In this document: positions 13,551 to 21,731 of the stretch, in pieces | Position numbering within the stretch: the first letter of the stretch is position 1 | Layout of the letters: every line of letters starts with the position of its first letter | Source of the DNA: a virus | Virus record (IMG/VR): IMGVR_UViG_3300033388_000584 | Location: 1 to 23,321 of that record | DNA: 23,321 nucleotides | Strand: one strand, 5' to 3' | Notes under the pieces: generated by a model | The model's input: only the letters and a program-made list of their open reading frames with translations | Told to the model about the DNA's origin: nothing | Databases searched by the model: none | Program-made: the position numbers and the translations under genes

Positions 13551-15959
13551 TTAGCCTCCGAAGATGTTAGAGAGACCCTTCAGCAGGGTCGAGTTCGGGT
13601 CGTTCTGGCCCAACTGGGTCATAAAGTTACCCTGTACGCCGCCAGCCGATGCGGCCCGGCCACCGAAGTTGCCGCCCATCTCAAGAGGCGCGTTCTGCAT
13701 GTTCAGGAACGCAGTCTGCTGATCGACCATCTTGTTCTGGGTGTCCACGGCATCCGATACTGCATCGCCACCGAACCCGAACAGCTTGGTCAGATTCTCC
13801 AGTCGCTGTGAGCCACGGTCGTTCTCCGCTTGCGTGCCCGTAAGGTACGCGTTGAAGTTGTCCGCAGCCAGCTTGCCGGTAGTCCCGAGGAGGTTCCCCG
13901 CTGTGCCGTACTGGCCGAGCACGTTCTGCTGTGCACCAAGGCCCAAGTTACCCGCGCCCTGCATAGCGGTACCGGCGCTCCCGTACAGGTTCGTACCTGT
14001 CTGGAAGTTCTGGCCGCGCAGAGTATCTGCCATGCCATACGCCGTCTCTTGCCGGGCCATGTCCGCTTGGTTCTGCTCCCGGAACAGCTCACCCATCATC
14101 CGGGCACCGCCCGTAGAGCCTAGTCGTCCTTGGGAGAACAACTTGTTCTGGAGACTGTTGAACTGCCTTTCTTCATACGGGGCAGCAGATTCGCGTAGGT
14201 TCCCCAGCCGCTCATCAACGAGCTGCGAGTAGTCCTTGTCGAACAGCTCCTGTGCTTTCTGGGTCTGGTCTCCGGCGAGGAGTCGCTGCCCGTATCTTTC
14301 ATAGTTGACATCTCCTTCGAAGTCCTTGCCCAGCAGGCCCTGCGGCCCCATCATACCCGTGCCAGCATTCATCAGCTTGCTGAACATCGCGTTGGTCATC
14401 TTGGTGCCCGGCATGAAGCTCTCCGGGGTCAGGGCGTCCTGTCCTACCTCTGGCAGGAACTGTAGCCCCATGTCCTGTGCTGCACCCCGAGCCATCCAAG
14501 GCTGCGGGTTGAACATGTACTCGTTCTCAAGGTTGGCCCGGGCCATGTCCTGTATGTTCTGGAACTGCGGGTCAGCTACAAACTCAGCCTCACCGGTCTC
14601 TGTGTTGAACGTTGACTTACCAAATCCGGGGTTGTACACGTTGTACGGATCGAACTTGGAGGCTTCAATAGCCTTCTCTAGTGCCTCTGCCTGCGCCCGT
14701 GAATCGAACACGATGCTCAGGTCGTTAGAGATGTCGCCGATGGCGTTGGAGATTGACTCTCCGTCTATCCCACCTAGTATTGTGTCTAACCATGATCCTT
14801 CTGACATATCGTCATCACCGCCTGTTGGTATTTGTCCTTTAAGTACGTCACCGAGGATGCCCGTAGGGTTCCATCCGCCCGGTCTATCTGTTGGGGGAGG
14901 GGCAGTGGGAGGCCCGTTGCCCGTCACACCACCCGGAGGTAAGCCACCGTTGCCACCCCCGTTGATCGGAGGGGTACCGCCATCCGGCGGGACTGGGAAC
15001 GTAGTGCCGTCACCCGTCTGGGTACCGCCCTTGAAGATATCCCCGACCTTCCCGAGGATGCTGGAGGGCAACCACCACGGGGGCGGCTCCTGCTCCTCTC
15101 GAGCGACCTCGTCGTCCCCTCCCGTGCCGCCTGTCTGGTCCCTGCCCCCTACGTCCTCCATAGTGGGCTGATCGGCCATCACGCCGCCGCCAGTCTGCTC
15201 GTCTACTACCGATCCCGGCCCGGTCGTTACGTCCGTGGGATCCTTGGAGTAGATGCCCTCGTAGACGGGGTACGTAGCCCCGCCTGTCCGGTCGTTGATG
15301 GCTATGTCCCACACGCCACCCGGTCCCATGATCTCTTGCAGGACTGCCTCTTCCTCGCCTAGCTCACCGCCCTCGTCACTGCCCACTCCCTCTTGGGAGA
15401 TGTCGTACAAGTCTCCGGCCGTGTTGGCAAGCTGGTTACCTCGCGCCAGCACCTCTGCAAACGTCAGGGCCGCGTCTGATCCAGCCGCTGCTCCCACGCC
15501 AGCCCCAAGGGCTGCGCCTGCTGTGCCCGCGCTGATGACCGATAGCATGATGCCGAGGCCACCACTGTCCTTGAACCCCTCGAACAGCGTCTTGTCGTCT
15601 TTGACTGCTGGGGCCGTGAAGGACGGGCCACCTGACTCGGTTACTCCGACCTTTCCGCCTTGGGTCTTGATCTCGTAGGATCCGTCTGTGTAGTTGACGC
15701 CCAGATCCAGATACTGCCTGTTCCCGTCCTCGTTCTTGGTGTATAGAGGGATACCATTCTCTCGAGCGTGGTTGAGCACGATGTTGAGGTACGTGTCGAG
15801 ATCTTCGCGTTGCTGCTCTCCACCTGAACCGGACCCTCGGACATAGGTGAAGTCCTCCCCTTCCATTGCTGTCGTACCGCGATAGTCCTTGCCCGTCCAG
15901 TTCTTAAACTGTTGATCGGCAAAAGCTAGCAGTTCTTCCTGTTCCGGTGTTAAAGCCAT
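13551..15959 (-). CDS. Internal virion/ejection protein, 802 residues, composite
   Basis: The start is ATG 15959, just past the acetyltransferase stop; the frame extends open to 16052, but that part overlaps the previous gene. An N-terminal domain (MALTPEQEELLAFADQQFKN) is followed by a hydrophobic Gly/Ala segment (about 135 to 160, LSVISAGTAGAALGAGVGAA). Next is a long acidic then Pro/Gly-rich linker (about 190 to 385, with NGGGNGGLPPGG). The C-terminal half starts near SEGSWLDTILGG and contains SQGRLGSTGGARMMGEL and Gln/Gly/Ala-rich helical repeats that I associate with phage ejection proteins. The linker and an AT-richer patch at 14757 to 14850 suggest a fusion of two modules. A virion role is inferred from position. 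Confidence 0.65.
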   Translation of the reverse strand: MALTPEQEELLAFADQQFKNWTGKDYRGTTAMEGEDFTYVRGSGSGGEQQREDLDTYLNIVLNHARENGIPLYTKNEDGNRQYLDLGVNYTDGSYEIKTQGGKVGVTESGGPSFTAPAVKDDKTLFEGFKDSGGLGIMLSVISAGTAGAALGAGVGAAAGSDAALTFAEVLARGNQLANTAGDLYDISQEGVGSDEGGELGEEEAVLQEIMGPGGVWDIAINDRTGGATYPVYEGIYSKDPTDVTTGPGSVVDEQTGGGVMADQPTMEDVGGRDQTGGTGGDDEVAREEQEPPPWWLPSSILGKVGDIFKGGTQTGDGTTFPVPPDGGTPPINGGGNGGLPPGGVTGNGPPTAPPPTDRPGGWNPTGILGDVLKGQIPTGGDDDMSEGSWLDTILGGIDGESISNAIGDISNDLSIVFDSRAQAEALEKAIEASKFDPYNVYNPGFGKSTFNTETGEAEFVADPQFQNIQDMARANLENEYMFNPQPWMARGAAQDMGLQFLPEVGQDALTPESFMPGTKMTNAMFSKLMNAGTGMMGPQGLLGKDFEGDVNYERYGQRLLAGDQTQKAQELFDKDYSQLVDERLGNLRESAAPYEERQFNSLQNKLFSQGRLGSTGGARMMGELFREQNQADMARQETAYGMADTLRGQNFQTGTNLYGSAGTAMQGAGNLGLGAQQNVLGQYGTAGNLLGTTGKLAADNFNAYLTGTQAENDRGSQRLENLTKLFGFGGDAVSDAVDTQNKMVDQQTAFLNMQNAPLEMGGNFGGRAASAGGVQGNFMTQLGQNDPNSTLLKGLSNIFGG

Positions 15960-15960
15960 A

Positions 15961-16410
15961 TTACAATCTCTTAGTAAATGTCGTTCTAAGCTCTTCGTAG
16001 CCCCTGCTCTTGTAGGCGTTGGCAAGCCGCTTGGCGTGGGCGTCCGGGGCAATCTGGAGAACCATCACTTCCGCACCAGCTTCCTTGGCACGAGCCTCCA
16101 GCGCCCTCATCAGCTTGGAGCCGACTTTGGACTTCGTGTGCGCGGCACTCACGTGCCACATTACCTCTGTTGCCACTACTGGGCCGAGGGAGCCGAGAGC
16201 GGGGGACACGGTTATCGCCGCAGCCCCTATGATCCCGTCCTCCTTCTCAGCAAGCAGTATGTGGACCGAGGGCAGCATCAGCATGTTCGCCAAGTGCTGC
16301 ACCACGTCCTCTGCGTCCAGTGTTCCCAGTCTGGCGTCAGACGCTATGTCTGCAATCAAGATTGGGTAGAGTGCTTCAACGTCATCAAGCGTTGCATCTC
16401 GTACTATCAT
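15961..16410 (-). CDS. GNAT-family N-acetyltransferase
   Basis: A 149-residue protein with the GNAT fold order. It begins MIVRDATLDDVEALYPILI, with a central beta pair (ILLAEKEDGIIGAAAI), then MWHVSAAHTKSKVGSKLMRA and LEARAKEAGAEVMVLQI, and ends KSRGYEELRTTFTKRL. The acetyl-CoA loop reads KSKVGSKL, which keeps the second Gly but departs from the usual R/QxxGxG/A. The start ATG 16410 has AAGGAGT upstream. The gene lies within the virion operon between tail fibre and ejection proteins. Similar acetyltransferases occur in other podovirus structural operons; the substrate is unknown and could be a virion or host protein. Confidence 0.8.
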   Translation of the reverse strand: MIVRDATLDDVEALYPILIADIASDARLGTLDAEDVVQHLANMLMLPSVHILLAEKEDGIIGAAAITVSPALGSLGPVVATEVMWHVSAAHTKSKVGSKLMRALEARAKEAGAEVMVLQIAPDAHAKRLANAYKSRGYEELRTTFTKRL

Positions 16411-16419
16411 TGTTACTCC

Positions 16420-18423
16420 TTAAACGATGTAGGGGGGTGCTGTCCTGTCGGCTTCAGCCCCACCGTATACCGCAGTGCCCATGGTGAGTCGTACAAACCC
16501 GATGGCCCCCACAAGGGCAGCGGAGGACGACCCCGGCAGTGCGTTCATTAGGGACATCACGGTCCCGTTAAAGTTTAGTGACGTGCTGGCCGAGCCGGAC
16601 AACCATCCCTCGTCTGCGTTCCAGTACTGGAAGTAAATCGTGGACCCACTCCGCTCAATGCAGAAGTAGGCTGGCTCGAACTGCCCCTCGAACAGGGTGC
16701 CCTTAGCAAGCCGTACCCCGCCGTCTAGGGTGGAGCCGTCATACCACACGACTGCGGGCGTCTGGTCCTGCGGATCTTCGTTATCAGGCGGATCAGGTGC
16801 CCACTGCATCAAGCACCGTAGTGACGTGAGCCGTGGTGTGGACGTTGTTCCCATCGCGATGAAGTTCAGGGAGAAGCCCTCTTGCTTCGGCCTAGCCCAC
16901 CCCTCAAGGGTGAAGTCGTTGGTGCCTAGCTGCAACCGGGGGTAGTCAAAGTACATGTACTGACCGTTACCGCCCTGCTGGATTGCCACGTCACGCCAGT
17001 TGGCCCCGGAGTCTACCCGCCAGTCCAATGTGTTCCGGCTGGTGTACGGGAGTCCCGTAGCGTCCTGCCTGAAGCGGTTGGCCTCGTACGCGTACCCCTC
17101 GGGTGCCATAAACACCGTGGACCCTAGTGGCCCCTGCCCTGCGGGCGGTGCCTTCGTCCCCGTACCTGACGGGAAGAACGCCTCTGCATCGTAGGACACA
17201 CCGGAGTACCGGGCTGTCTTGGATAGCTGGGCATCCCGTATACGGAACTGTGGCGGCATCTCGACCAAGCTGTTGGCAGGGCTGGTCACACCACACCCGA
17301 GGTAGACCGTAGTCCAGTCCTCGGTGAACGGCGTAGTGACCGTCACCACACCAACCAGACCCCCGTCTCTCCACACGGATAGCTCGTCTACCCCATCGTA
17401 CTGGATCGCCCAGTGCTCAACCAATCCCGAACCTGTCGGAGTGATCGGGTCTGCGATAACCGTGCTAGGCGCAGCCGTGTTGGAGCAGTTGATGTACAGC
17501 CTGTTGCTGGCCGTGTAGATCGTGGCGTACTGGTTACCCGCAGCATCGTAGGCGCTGGACAATCCCAGAATACCTGCCGTCTGTGCGGTGTCCTCAATCC
17601 CTGCGATCATCTCCAGTGTCCACGCACCAGTAGCCGTAGGCATCTCAGCCTGATCTGCCGGGAGCACCTCCATGCTCAAGGAGCGTTGGCTATACTCCGT
17701 ATCGTCGTAGAAGTAGTCCCCGTCACTGTTGATCTCGCCCCTGTTCATCTCCGTCATCCACGTGGCCTTGCCTCGTGTATCACGCGGGAAGTCGAAGCGG
17801 TAGTCCGTCCCCGTACCGGGGTTGGGGTACATCAGCTTGGTCTTGAACGAGACGTTAAGCACCTCGAACCCACTGGCCGTTGGCCTGTCGTAGGTGTAGC
17901 TGATATCCTCGAACGTGAAGTCATCCCCCGCACCACCGTCACCGGTGTACTTGAAGTAGTAGGTGCCGGAGCTAGGGACCATGAATGAGGAGCATATCAG
18001 GTTGCCGTAGTTGGTGTCCGGGATCGTGTTGGACCACACGAGGTTGTCGTCTAGGTCGTACAGTTCAATGAAGAACTGGGTCATGCTGGAGTTCGACACC
18101 GCACCACAGTGCGTGTACGGGAGGCCCGTGTTGAGCTGCACCTGTCGTATAGCCTCTGGTGCCCCCGCGTCTCCCACGTCCCCTTGGACGACCACTTCCC
18201 CGCGACCGCCATCACTGATGACCGTGCCGGGGTTGTTGACCGTGTCTCCGTTGGTGAAGTCGCCGCTGTTGTCCCCGTCAGGATCCATCTCGTAGATAGT
18301 CTGAGGATCTGCCTCGCGGCTGTACTTCTTGCTCCCGTCTGTACCGTCATAGACGGAGTACACGCGGCCAGCACTTCCGGCCATGATGTCTGTAGTTGTC
18401 TCTCCATCTATTTTAATAGGCAT
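16420..18423 (-). CDS. Tail fibre/receptor-binding protein with lectin-like domains
   Basis: A 667-residue, beta-rich, acidic protein. After a short N-terminal region, residues about 100 to 180 form a jelly-roll-like module (FFIELYDLDDNLVW, SSGTYYFKYTGDGG). Two concanavalin/LamG-type segments follow. The first is about 265 to 405 (GAWTLEMIAGIED, LSVWRDGGLVGVV) and the second about 505 to 660 (NDFTLEGWARPKQ, FCIERSGSTIYFQYW). Such domains bind sugars, so a role in recognising the host surface is likely. I see no polysaccharide-depolymerase signature, but one cannot be excluded. ATG 18423 shares one base with the preceding stop (TAATG). Confidence 0.75.
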   Translation of the reverse strand: MPIKIDGETTTDIMAGSAGRVYSVYDGTDGSKKYSREADPQTIYEMDPDGDNSGDFTNGDTVNNPGTVISDGGRGEVVVQGDVGDAGAPEAIRQVQLNTGLPYTHCGAVSNSSMTQFFIELYDLDDNLVWSNTIPDTNYGNLICSSFMVPSSGTYYFKYTGDGGAGDDFTFEDISYTYDRPTASGFEVLNVSFKTKLMYPNPGTGTDYRFDFPRDTRGKATWMTEMNRGEINSDGDYFYDDTEYSQRSLSMEVLPADQAEMPTATGAWTLEMIAGIEDTAQTAGILGLSSAYDAAGNQYATIYTASNRLYINCSNTAAPSTVIADPITPTGSGLVEHWAIQYDGVDELSVWRDGGLVGVVTVTTPFTEDWTTVYLGCGVTSPANSLVEMPPQFRIRDAQLSKTARYSGVSYDAEAFFPSGTGTKAPPAGQGPLGSTVFMAPEGYAYEANRFRQDATGLPYTSRNTLDWRVDSGANWRDVAIQQGGNGQYMYFDYPRLQLGTNDFTLEGWARPKQEGFSLNFIAMGTTSTPRLTSLRCLMQWAPDPPDNEDPQDQTPAVVWYDGSTLDGGVRLAKGTLFEGQFEPAYFCIERSGSTIYFQYWNADEGWLSGSASTSLNFNGTVMSLMNALPGSSSAALVGAIGFVRLTMGTAVYGGAEADRTAPPYIV

Positions 18424-18836
18424 TATTCAGGTTCCGTCACAAAGTAAATAGTTCCACTGTCCATGGTGCCCGGTAGGACGCTGACCACTGATATCTCGTA
18501 GCCGTCCCACTTCAGGGCATCGCCGGGGTCACGCCCGTTGAGCGTGCCCGAGATGACCACATTCCCGCCGAACTGCACGAGGCCGGAACTGACTTGGATG
18601 TTCATCACGTTGGTGGGTAGCCACTCGTCACCGAGCGAGTCCCACACCAGAACGTCCCCGTTGAAGTCACCACTGGGGAGCGTGTTCTGGCCCACCGAGT
18701 CAGCCTTCGTGGCGATGGCGGCTGCGATAGCCGCGAACTCGGGGTCAACCTCTGCACCTAGTATAGCCTTGGCGGGATCACCGCTAGGCAGGACGTCCTT
18801 CGGTGCAAAGAAGGTAGTCTGCGTATAATTCGCCAT
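18423..18836 (-). CDS. Short tail-fibre/collar-type structural protein
   Basis: A 137-residue protein. The N-terminus MANYTQTTFFAPKDVLPSGD, then AKAILGAEVDPEFAAI, is of a type seen at the virion-attached end of podovirus fibre proteins. The C-terminal half is beta-rich, with DVLVWDSLGDEWLPTN and a DSGTIYFVTE ending typical of fibre repeats. It could be an adaptor on which the next, lectin-type protein is mounted. It is coupled to both neighbours by one-base TAATG overlaps, so adaptor and fibre are probably made in step. The virion role is inferred. Confidence 0.65.
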   Translation of the reverse strand: MANYTQTTFFAPKDVLPSGDPAKAILGAEVDPEFAAIAAAIATKADSVGQNTLPSGDFNGDVLVWDSLGDEWLPTNVMNIQVSSGLVQFGGNVVISGTLNGRDPGDALKWDGYEISVVSVLPGTMDSGTIYFVTEPE

Positions 18837-20428
18837 TACTTGAGTCTCCCAAGTTTGAAGTAGAGTGCCAACTGCTGTATGGACACTGGGGTGTTATCGC
18901 ACACCACACTCATGCCCACCTTGACGTATTCGCCGGATCCCCGGCCTCCGACCTTGACCTCACGCACTGCGATAGGACTGCCCCATTCGGACTCAGCCCA
19001 CTCTCCAATGCCCCACTCATAGGTGGTGCCGTTGCCTAGCAGTCGTACCTGCTCCTTCTTAAACACGGGGTCAAAGTCAAACCCCCACTTGAAGTTGATG
19101 ATGGTCTCCTCAGCCCCAGAGGGGTAGAGGATCGCATTGAACCGCTTGGGGAACTTCAGGTAGGGATTGTCGAGGTCGAACCACGCACTCTCCCACTCCA
19201 TGAAGTATGACTCCCCGTTGTCCTGATACCCGCCGTACTGGCCGATCTTCTGGCCCAGCACACGCGCTCCGAACAAGAGGCGGTTGGTGTTGTCTAGTAC
19301 CCCGGCTGTCGGGATCATACCGGTCCACACGCCTACGCACCTCGCGGTGCCGTCATCCAGCTTGCCACGGGTGTCCATAGCGAACACCTCGCCCTGCTCC
19401 GGGTCACCGGGGCTAGGCAGGCACAGGAGGTAGAGCTTCTCCACCGGGCTGTAGAACGCCTTGATGTCGGTCCTAGCGGACCCACGGGTGCTCAGGCTCA
19501 ACTGGTCCCGGATGTTCTGGGACAGGTTCATCACAGGGTTGGACCGCTGTACCAACAGCCTGTCGAGGCTGATGATACCGGACTCACTGAGGAACCAGAG
19601 GTCTCCGTCCACGTTCAGCACGCTGTCTCGGGCTATGCACCCGATGTTGGGGATCGTGTCCACCACGTACATGTTGATCGGGTCGAGGCCAATCTCTGAG
19701 CCGGAACCGTCAGACCACAGCAGGATGTTGCGCTCCCCGAATACTACTAGCTGGCCGTTGAACTCGATGATCGCTTGAATAGTGTCAGTACCTTGCCAAA
19801 CGTTCTTGAGATCAAAGCCCCCGGTGTCTTGGTTGTTGTTCTCGTCCCACGCTGTCGCAGAGCTTGCATCCAGAAGCGCAGAGTATCGAAGGTCGGTGCC
19901 TCCGGCTGCTGCTGCCCATACTCGACCATAAGCTGAAGCGGCGACACTTCCGGTAGGGATCCCGGCGACCGCAAGATCGCTAAAGGTAAGCCCGTCTGCC
20001 GAATATAGAACACCGCCATTCCGTTGCCAAGCGTACACTTCATCGTTGAAGTTAACGAACTGCATGTGCGTGTCAGTGACCGTTGCGGTTCCTGTTGCAT
20101 CAGTCCAATTAAGCCCAGCATCGGCTGAGGCCCAGATGGACCCGTCACCTGATACGGCAAGCAGTACGAATGTTCCGTCATGCTTCTGATACTCGAACAT
20201 CTGGTCGATGCCGCCTGTTCCCAAGTCAGCGTGTACGTCATTCAAATCCTCCACTCCCTTGCGAGTCGCAACACGGTTGCTCTCGTCAAGGACTGTATTC
20301 ACTAATCGTGTAGCCCACTCCGGGCCAAGGATGGCTCCGGGGGACTGTAGGTTGACCCCATTAAACGCTGGGAGGTTCAACGGGATGTGCTGTAAGGCGG
20401 CACCGCCGTGTGACCTCTGTGTAGGCAT
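18836..20428 (-). CDS. Beta-propeller tail protein (tail tube B/DNA-stabilisation-like)
   Basis: A 530-residue protein made of short beta strands throughout. It begins with INLP-type polar sequence and ATRLVNTVLDESNRVATRKG (residues 40 to 57), a pattern of podovirus tail-nozzle and packaged-DNA stabilisation proteins. An Asp-box S101-x-D-x-G-x-x-W108 (SADAGLNW) and a second, degenerate one (SADGLTF, 143 to 149) indicate propeller blades. Position after the adaptor-like protein fits a tail-nozzle role. The DNA for residues about 30 to 216 (19780 to 20338) looks less GC-rich than the rest: two 60-base hand counts gave 30 versus 40 G/C. It is coupled to both neighbours by one-base overlaps. Confidence 0.7.
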   Translation of the reverse strand: MPTQRSHGGAALQHIPLNLPAFNGVNLQSPGAILGPEWATRLVNTVLDESNRVATRKGVEDLNDVHADLGTGGIDQMFEYQKHDGTFVLLAVSGDGSIWASADAGLNWTDATGTATVTDTHMQFVNFNDEVYAWQRNGGVLYSADGLTFSDLAVAGIPTGSVAASAYGRVWAAAAGGTDLRYSALLDASSATAWDENNNQDTGGFDLKNVWQGTDTIQAIIEFNGQLVVFGERNILLWSDGSGSEIGLDPINMYVVDTIPNIGCIARDSVLNVDGDLWFLSESGIISLDRLLVQRSNPVMNLSQNIRDQLSLSTRGSARTDIKAFYSPVEKLYLLCLPSPGDPEQGEVFAMDTRGKLDDGTARCVGVWTGMIPTAGVLDNTNRLLFGARVLGQKIGQYGGYQDNGESYFMEWESAWFDLDNPYLKFPKRFNAILYPSGAEETIINFKWGFDFDPVFKKEQVRLLGNGTTYEWGIGEWAESEWGSPIAVREVKVGGRGSGEYVKVGMSVVCDNTPVSIQQLALYFKLGRLK

Positions 20429-21186
20429 TATCCTCTGCTCCAGTCGAACCCGTCTGAGTGCTCCCGTGACTTGATGTCCTTCTCCTTAGCAGCCGCCAAG
20501 GCTCTCCCGTACCTGCGCTCCGCAAGGTTGCCGGGTTCCCCCATCTCCTCGCCACGCTCGTTCAAGAGGTACATCATCGCCAGCTCTTGCACTGGGCGGA
20601 AGGGTATCTCTAGCTTCCTGTCGTCCTCTGTACCGTCCACCTCGAAGCGGGTGGGGCGGTCCTGCCACTGCATCACAAAGGTGCTGTCGTTCTTAGCCCG
20701 AGGCCACACGTCCATCTTGACGGTGCCGTTGGGGCCGTAGTTGATGGCGAACACGGACGGGTGAACCGCGTTGCCGGTGTCGATCAGAGAGGACTTCCAT
20801 ACCTGAAAGTGCTGCCAGTCCATCTCCTTCAGGGGAGACATGCCGTTAAGCACATACTCTGGATCGGTGTAGTCGTACCGCGAGACGGTAGCAGCGGGGC
20901 TACCTTGACGCCTCATCAGGTGCGACTCGTCTGTGGGCCGGAACCCGTCTGTGTTGTGGATAGTAGCGGTGGTAAAGTTGAGACTGAGAGTGTCGGCAGG
21001 GACTGATACGATCAGCTCCTTGTCCATTGCACTCCAGTCCCACTCGTCAAGTACCTCCTCGTGAGCTTCTGACACAAACTCCGCAACCAGTGTGGCGTAG
21101 CTGTTATCTATGGTGCTCTGCACCCTGTCCTCTCGCGCACGGAGGAGCAGGTTGTTCACCACATCTAGTAACGTCTTCTGAGCCAT
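20428..21186 (-). CDS. Head-tail adaptor/tail tube A-like protein
   Basis: A 252-residue protein whose N-terminus, TLLDVVNNLLLRAREDRVQS followed by LVAEFVSEAHEEVLDEWDWS, is the helical pattern of podovirus adaptor or tail-tubular A proteins (T7 gp11-like). These sit between portal and nozzle. The middle part is beta-rich (KMDVWPRAKNDSTFVMQWQD), and a C-terminal helix (YGRALAAAKEKDIKSREHSD) follows the usual layout. The start ATG 21186 has AGGAGC upstream, overlapping the stop codon of the small membrane protein gene. The stop shares one base with the next start. Identity is inferred from pattern and gene order. Confidence 0.75.
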   Translation of the reverse strand: MAQKTLLDVVNNLLLRAREDRVQSTIDNSYATLVAEFVSEAHEEVLDEWDWSAMDKELIVSVPADTLSLNFTTATIHNTDGFRPTDESHLMRRQGSPAATVSRYDYTDPEYVLNGMSPLKEMDWQHFQVWKSSLIDTGNAVHPSVFAINYGPNGTVKMDVWPRAKNDSTFVMQWQDRPTRFEVDGTEDDRKLEIPFRPVQELAMMYLLNERGEEMGEPGNLAERRYGRALAAAKEKDIKSREHSDGFDWSRG

Positions 21187-21194
21187 GACTGCTC

Positions 21195-21371
21195 CTACTG
21201 AATGGTGGCTGTGGCCTTAAAGGCTCCTGAGCCGATTAATGATTGGATGATCGCTAGAGCCTCGACTGGTCCCGCCACAATGGCCGTCCAGACAAGCAAT
21301 ATAGATACAACCAGCGACATCGTCTGAAACGGTTTGGTTACGAGTTCCCGTAGAATCTCTTTTCCGGTCAT
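21195..21371 (-). CDS. 58-residue single-span membrane protein
   Basis: This small gene has a strong GGAGG ribosome-binding site. It starts MTGKEILRELVTKPFQTM, then has one hydrophobic span of about 24 residues (SLVVSILLVWTAIVAG), and ends GAFKATATIQ. The charged N-terminus followed by one span would suit a small lysis protein such as a pinholin or a membrane-bound virion factor; neither can be shown. It occupies the gap between two structural genes exactly and provides the next gene's ribosome-binding site with its stop codon (TAGGAGC). Confidence 0.7.
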   Translation of the reverse strand: MTGKEILRELVTKPFQTMSLVVSILLVWTAIVAGPVEALAIIQSLIGSGAFKATATIQ

Positions 21372-21380
21372 GTGACCTCC

Positions 21381-21731
21381 TTATATAGCAATCCATACAG
21401 CGGCTCCCGCCGCCGAGTTAACACACTTGTACAACGTAGTGCTCACCGTGTCGTACCACTCACTGCCCGTATCAAACCCGTAGGTCCAGTCGTCTGTGAC
21501 GCCGGGGGCTGTGGTAGCGGTATAGTTGTTACGGTTGATCACCTTCTCAACGAGAGTATTGTCGCCATCCACCAGCTTGTAGAACAGCAGTGGTTTAGCG
21601 AAGGGAGTCACCTCGTCAATGTACATGACAAGCGAGCCTCCGGGGATGTCGGTCGAGGTTGTCCTAGGGTCGTGATCAATCACCACAAAGTAGATGTCGC
21701 CACCCATGCTGTTCGCCGATATTAACGCCAT
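21381..21731 (-). CDS. Small structural protein with sugar-binding-like C-terminus
   Basis: A 116-residue protein. The N-terminal part is a beta pattern (DIYFVVIDHDPR, SLVMYIDEVTPF). The C-terminal SEWYDTVSTTLYKCVNSAAG, then AAVWIAI, is a motif often found at the ends of fibre and head-decoration proteins, where a W-Y-x-C sandwich packs against sugars. It lies close after the capsid gene, so a head decoration or head-fibre role is likely. ATG 21731 overlaps the preceding TGA by one base. The call rests on pattern and context. Confidence 0.6.
   Translation of the reverse strand: MALISANSMGGDIYFVVIDHDPRTTSTDIPGGSLVMYIDEVTPFAKPLLFYKLVDGDNTLVEKVINRNNYTATTAPGVTDDWTYGFDTGSEWYDTVSTTLYKCVNSAAGAAVWIAI

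Noticed and set aside
14632-14649. Direct repeat GTTGTAC-AC-GTTGTAC resembling half of the palindrome
   Set aside because: The two halves are in the same orientation and are explained by the repeated residues YNVYN in the ejection protein.
14808-14810. Internal start making the C-terminal half of the 802-residue protein separately
   Set aside because: No convincing ribosome-binding sequence precedes this ATG, only GGCGGTGATGACGAT.
21427-21437. TTGTACAACGT as a fifth palindromic site
   Set aside because: It lacks the central CGTA spacing of the family; only one arm matches. Single half-sites at 1461 and 3255 were rejected for the same reason.
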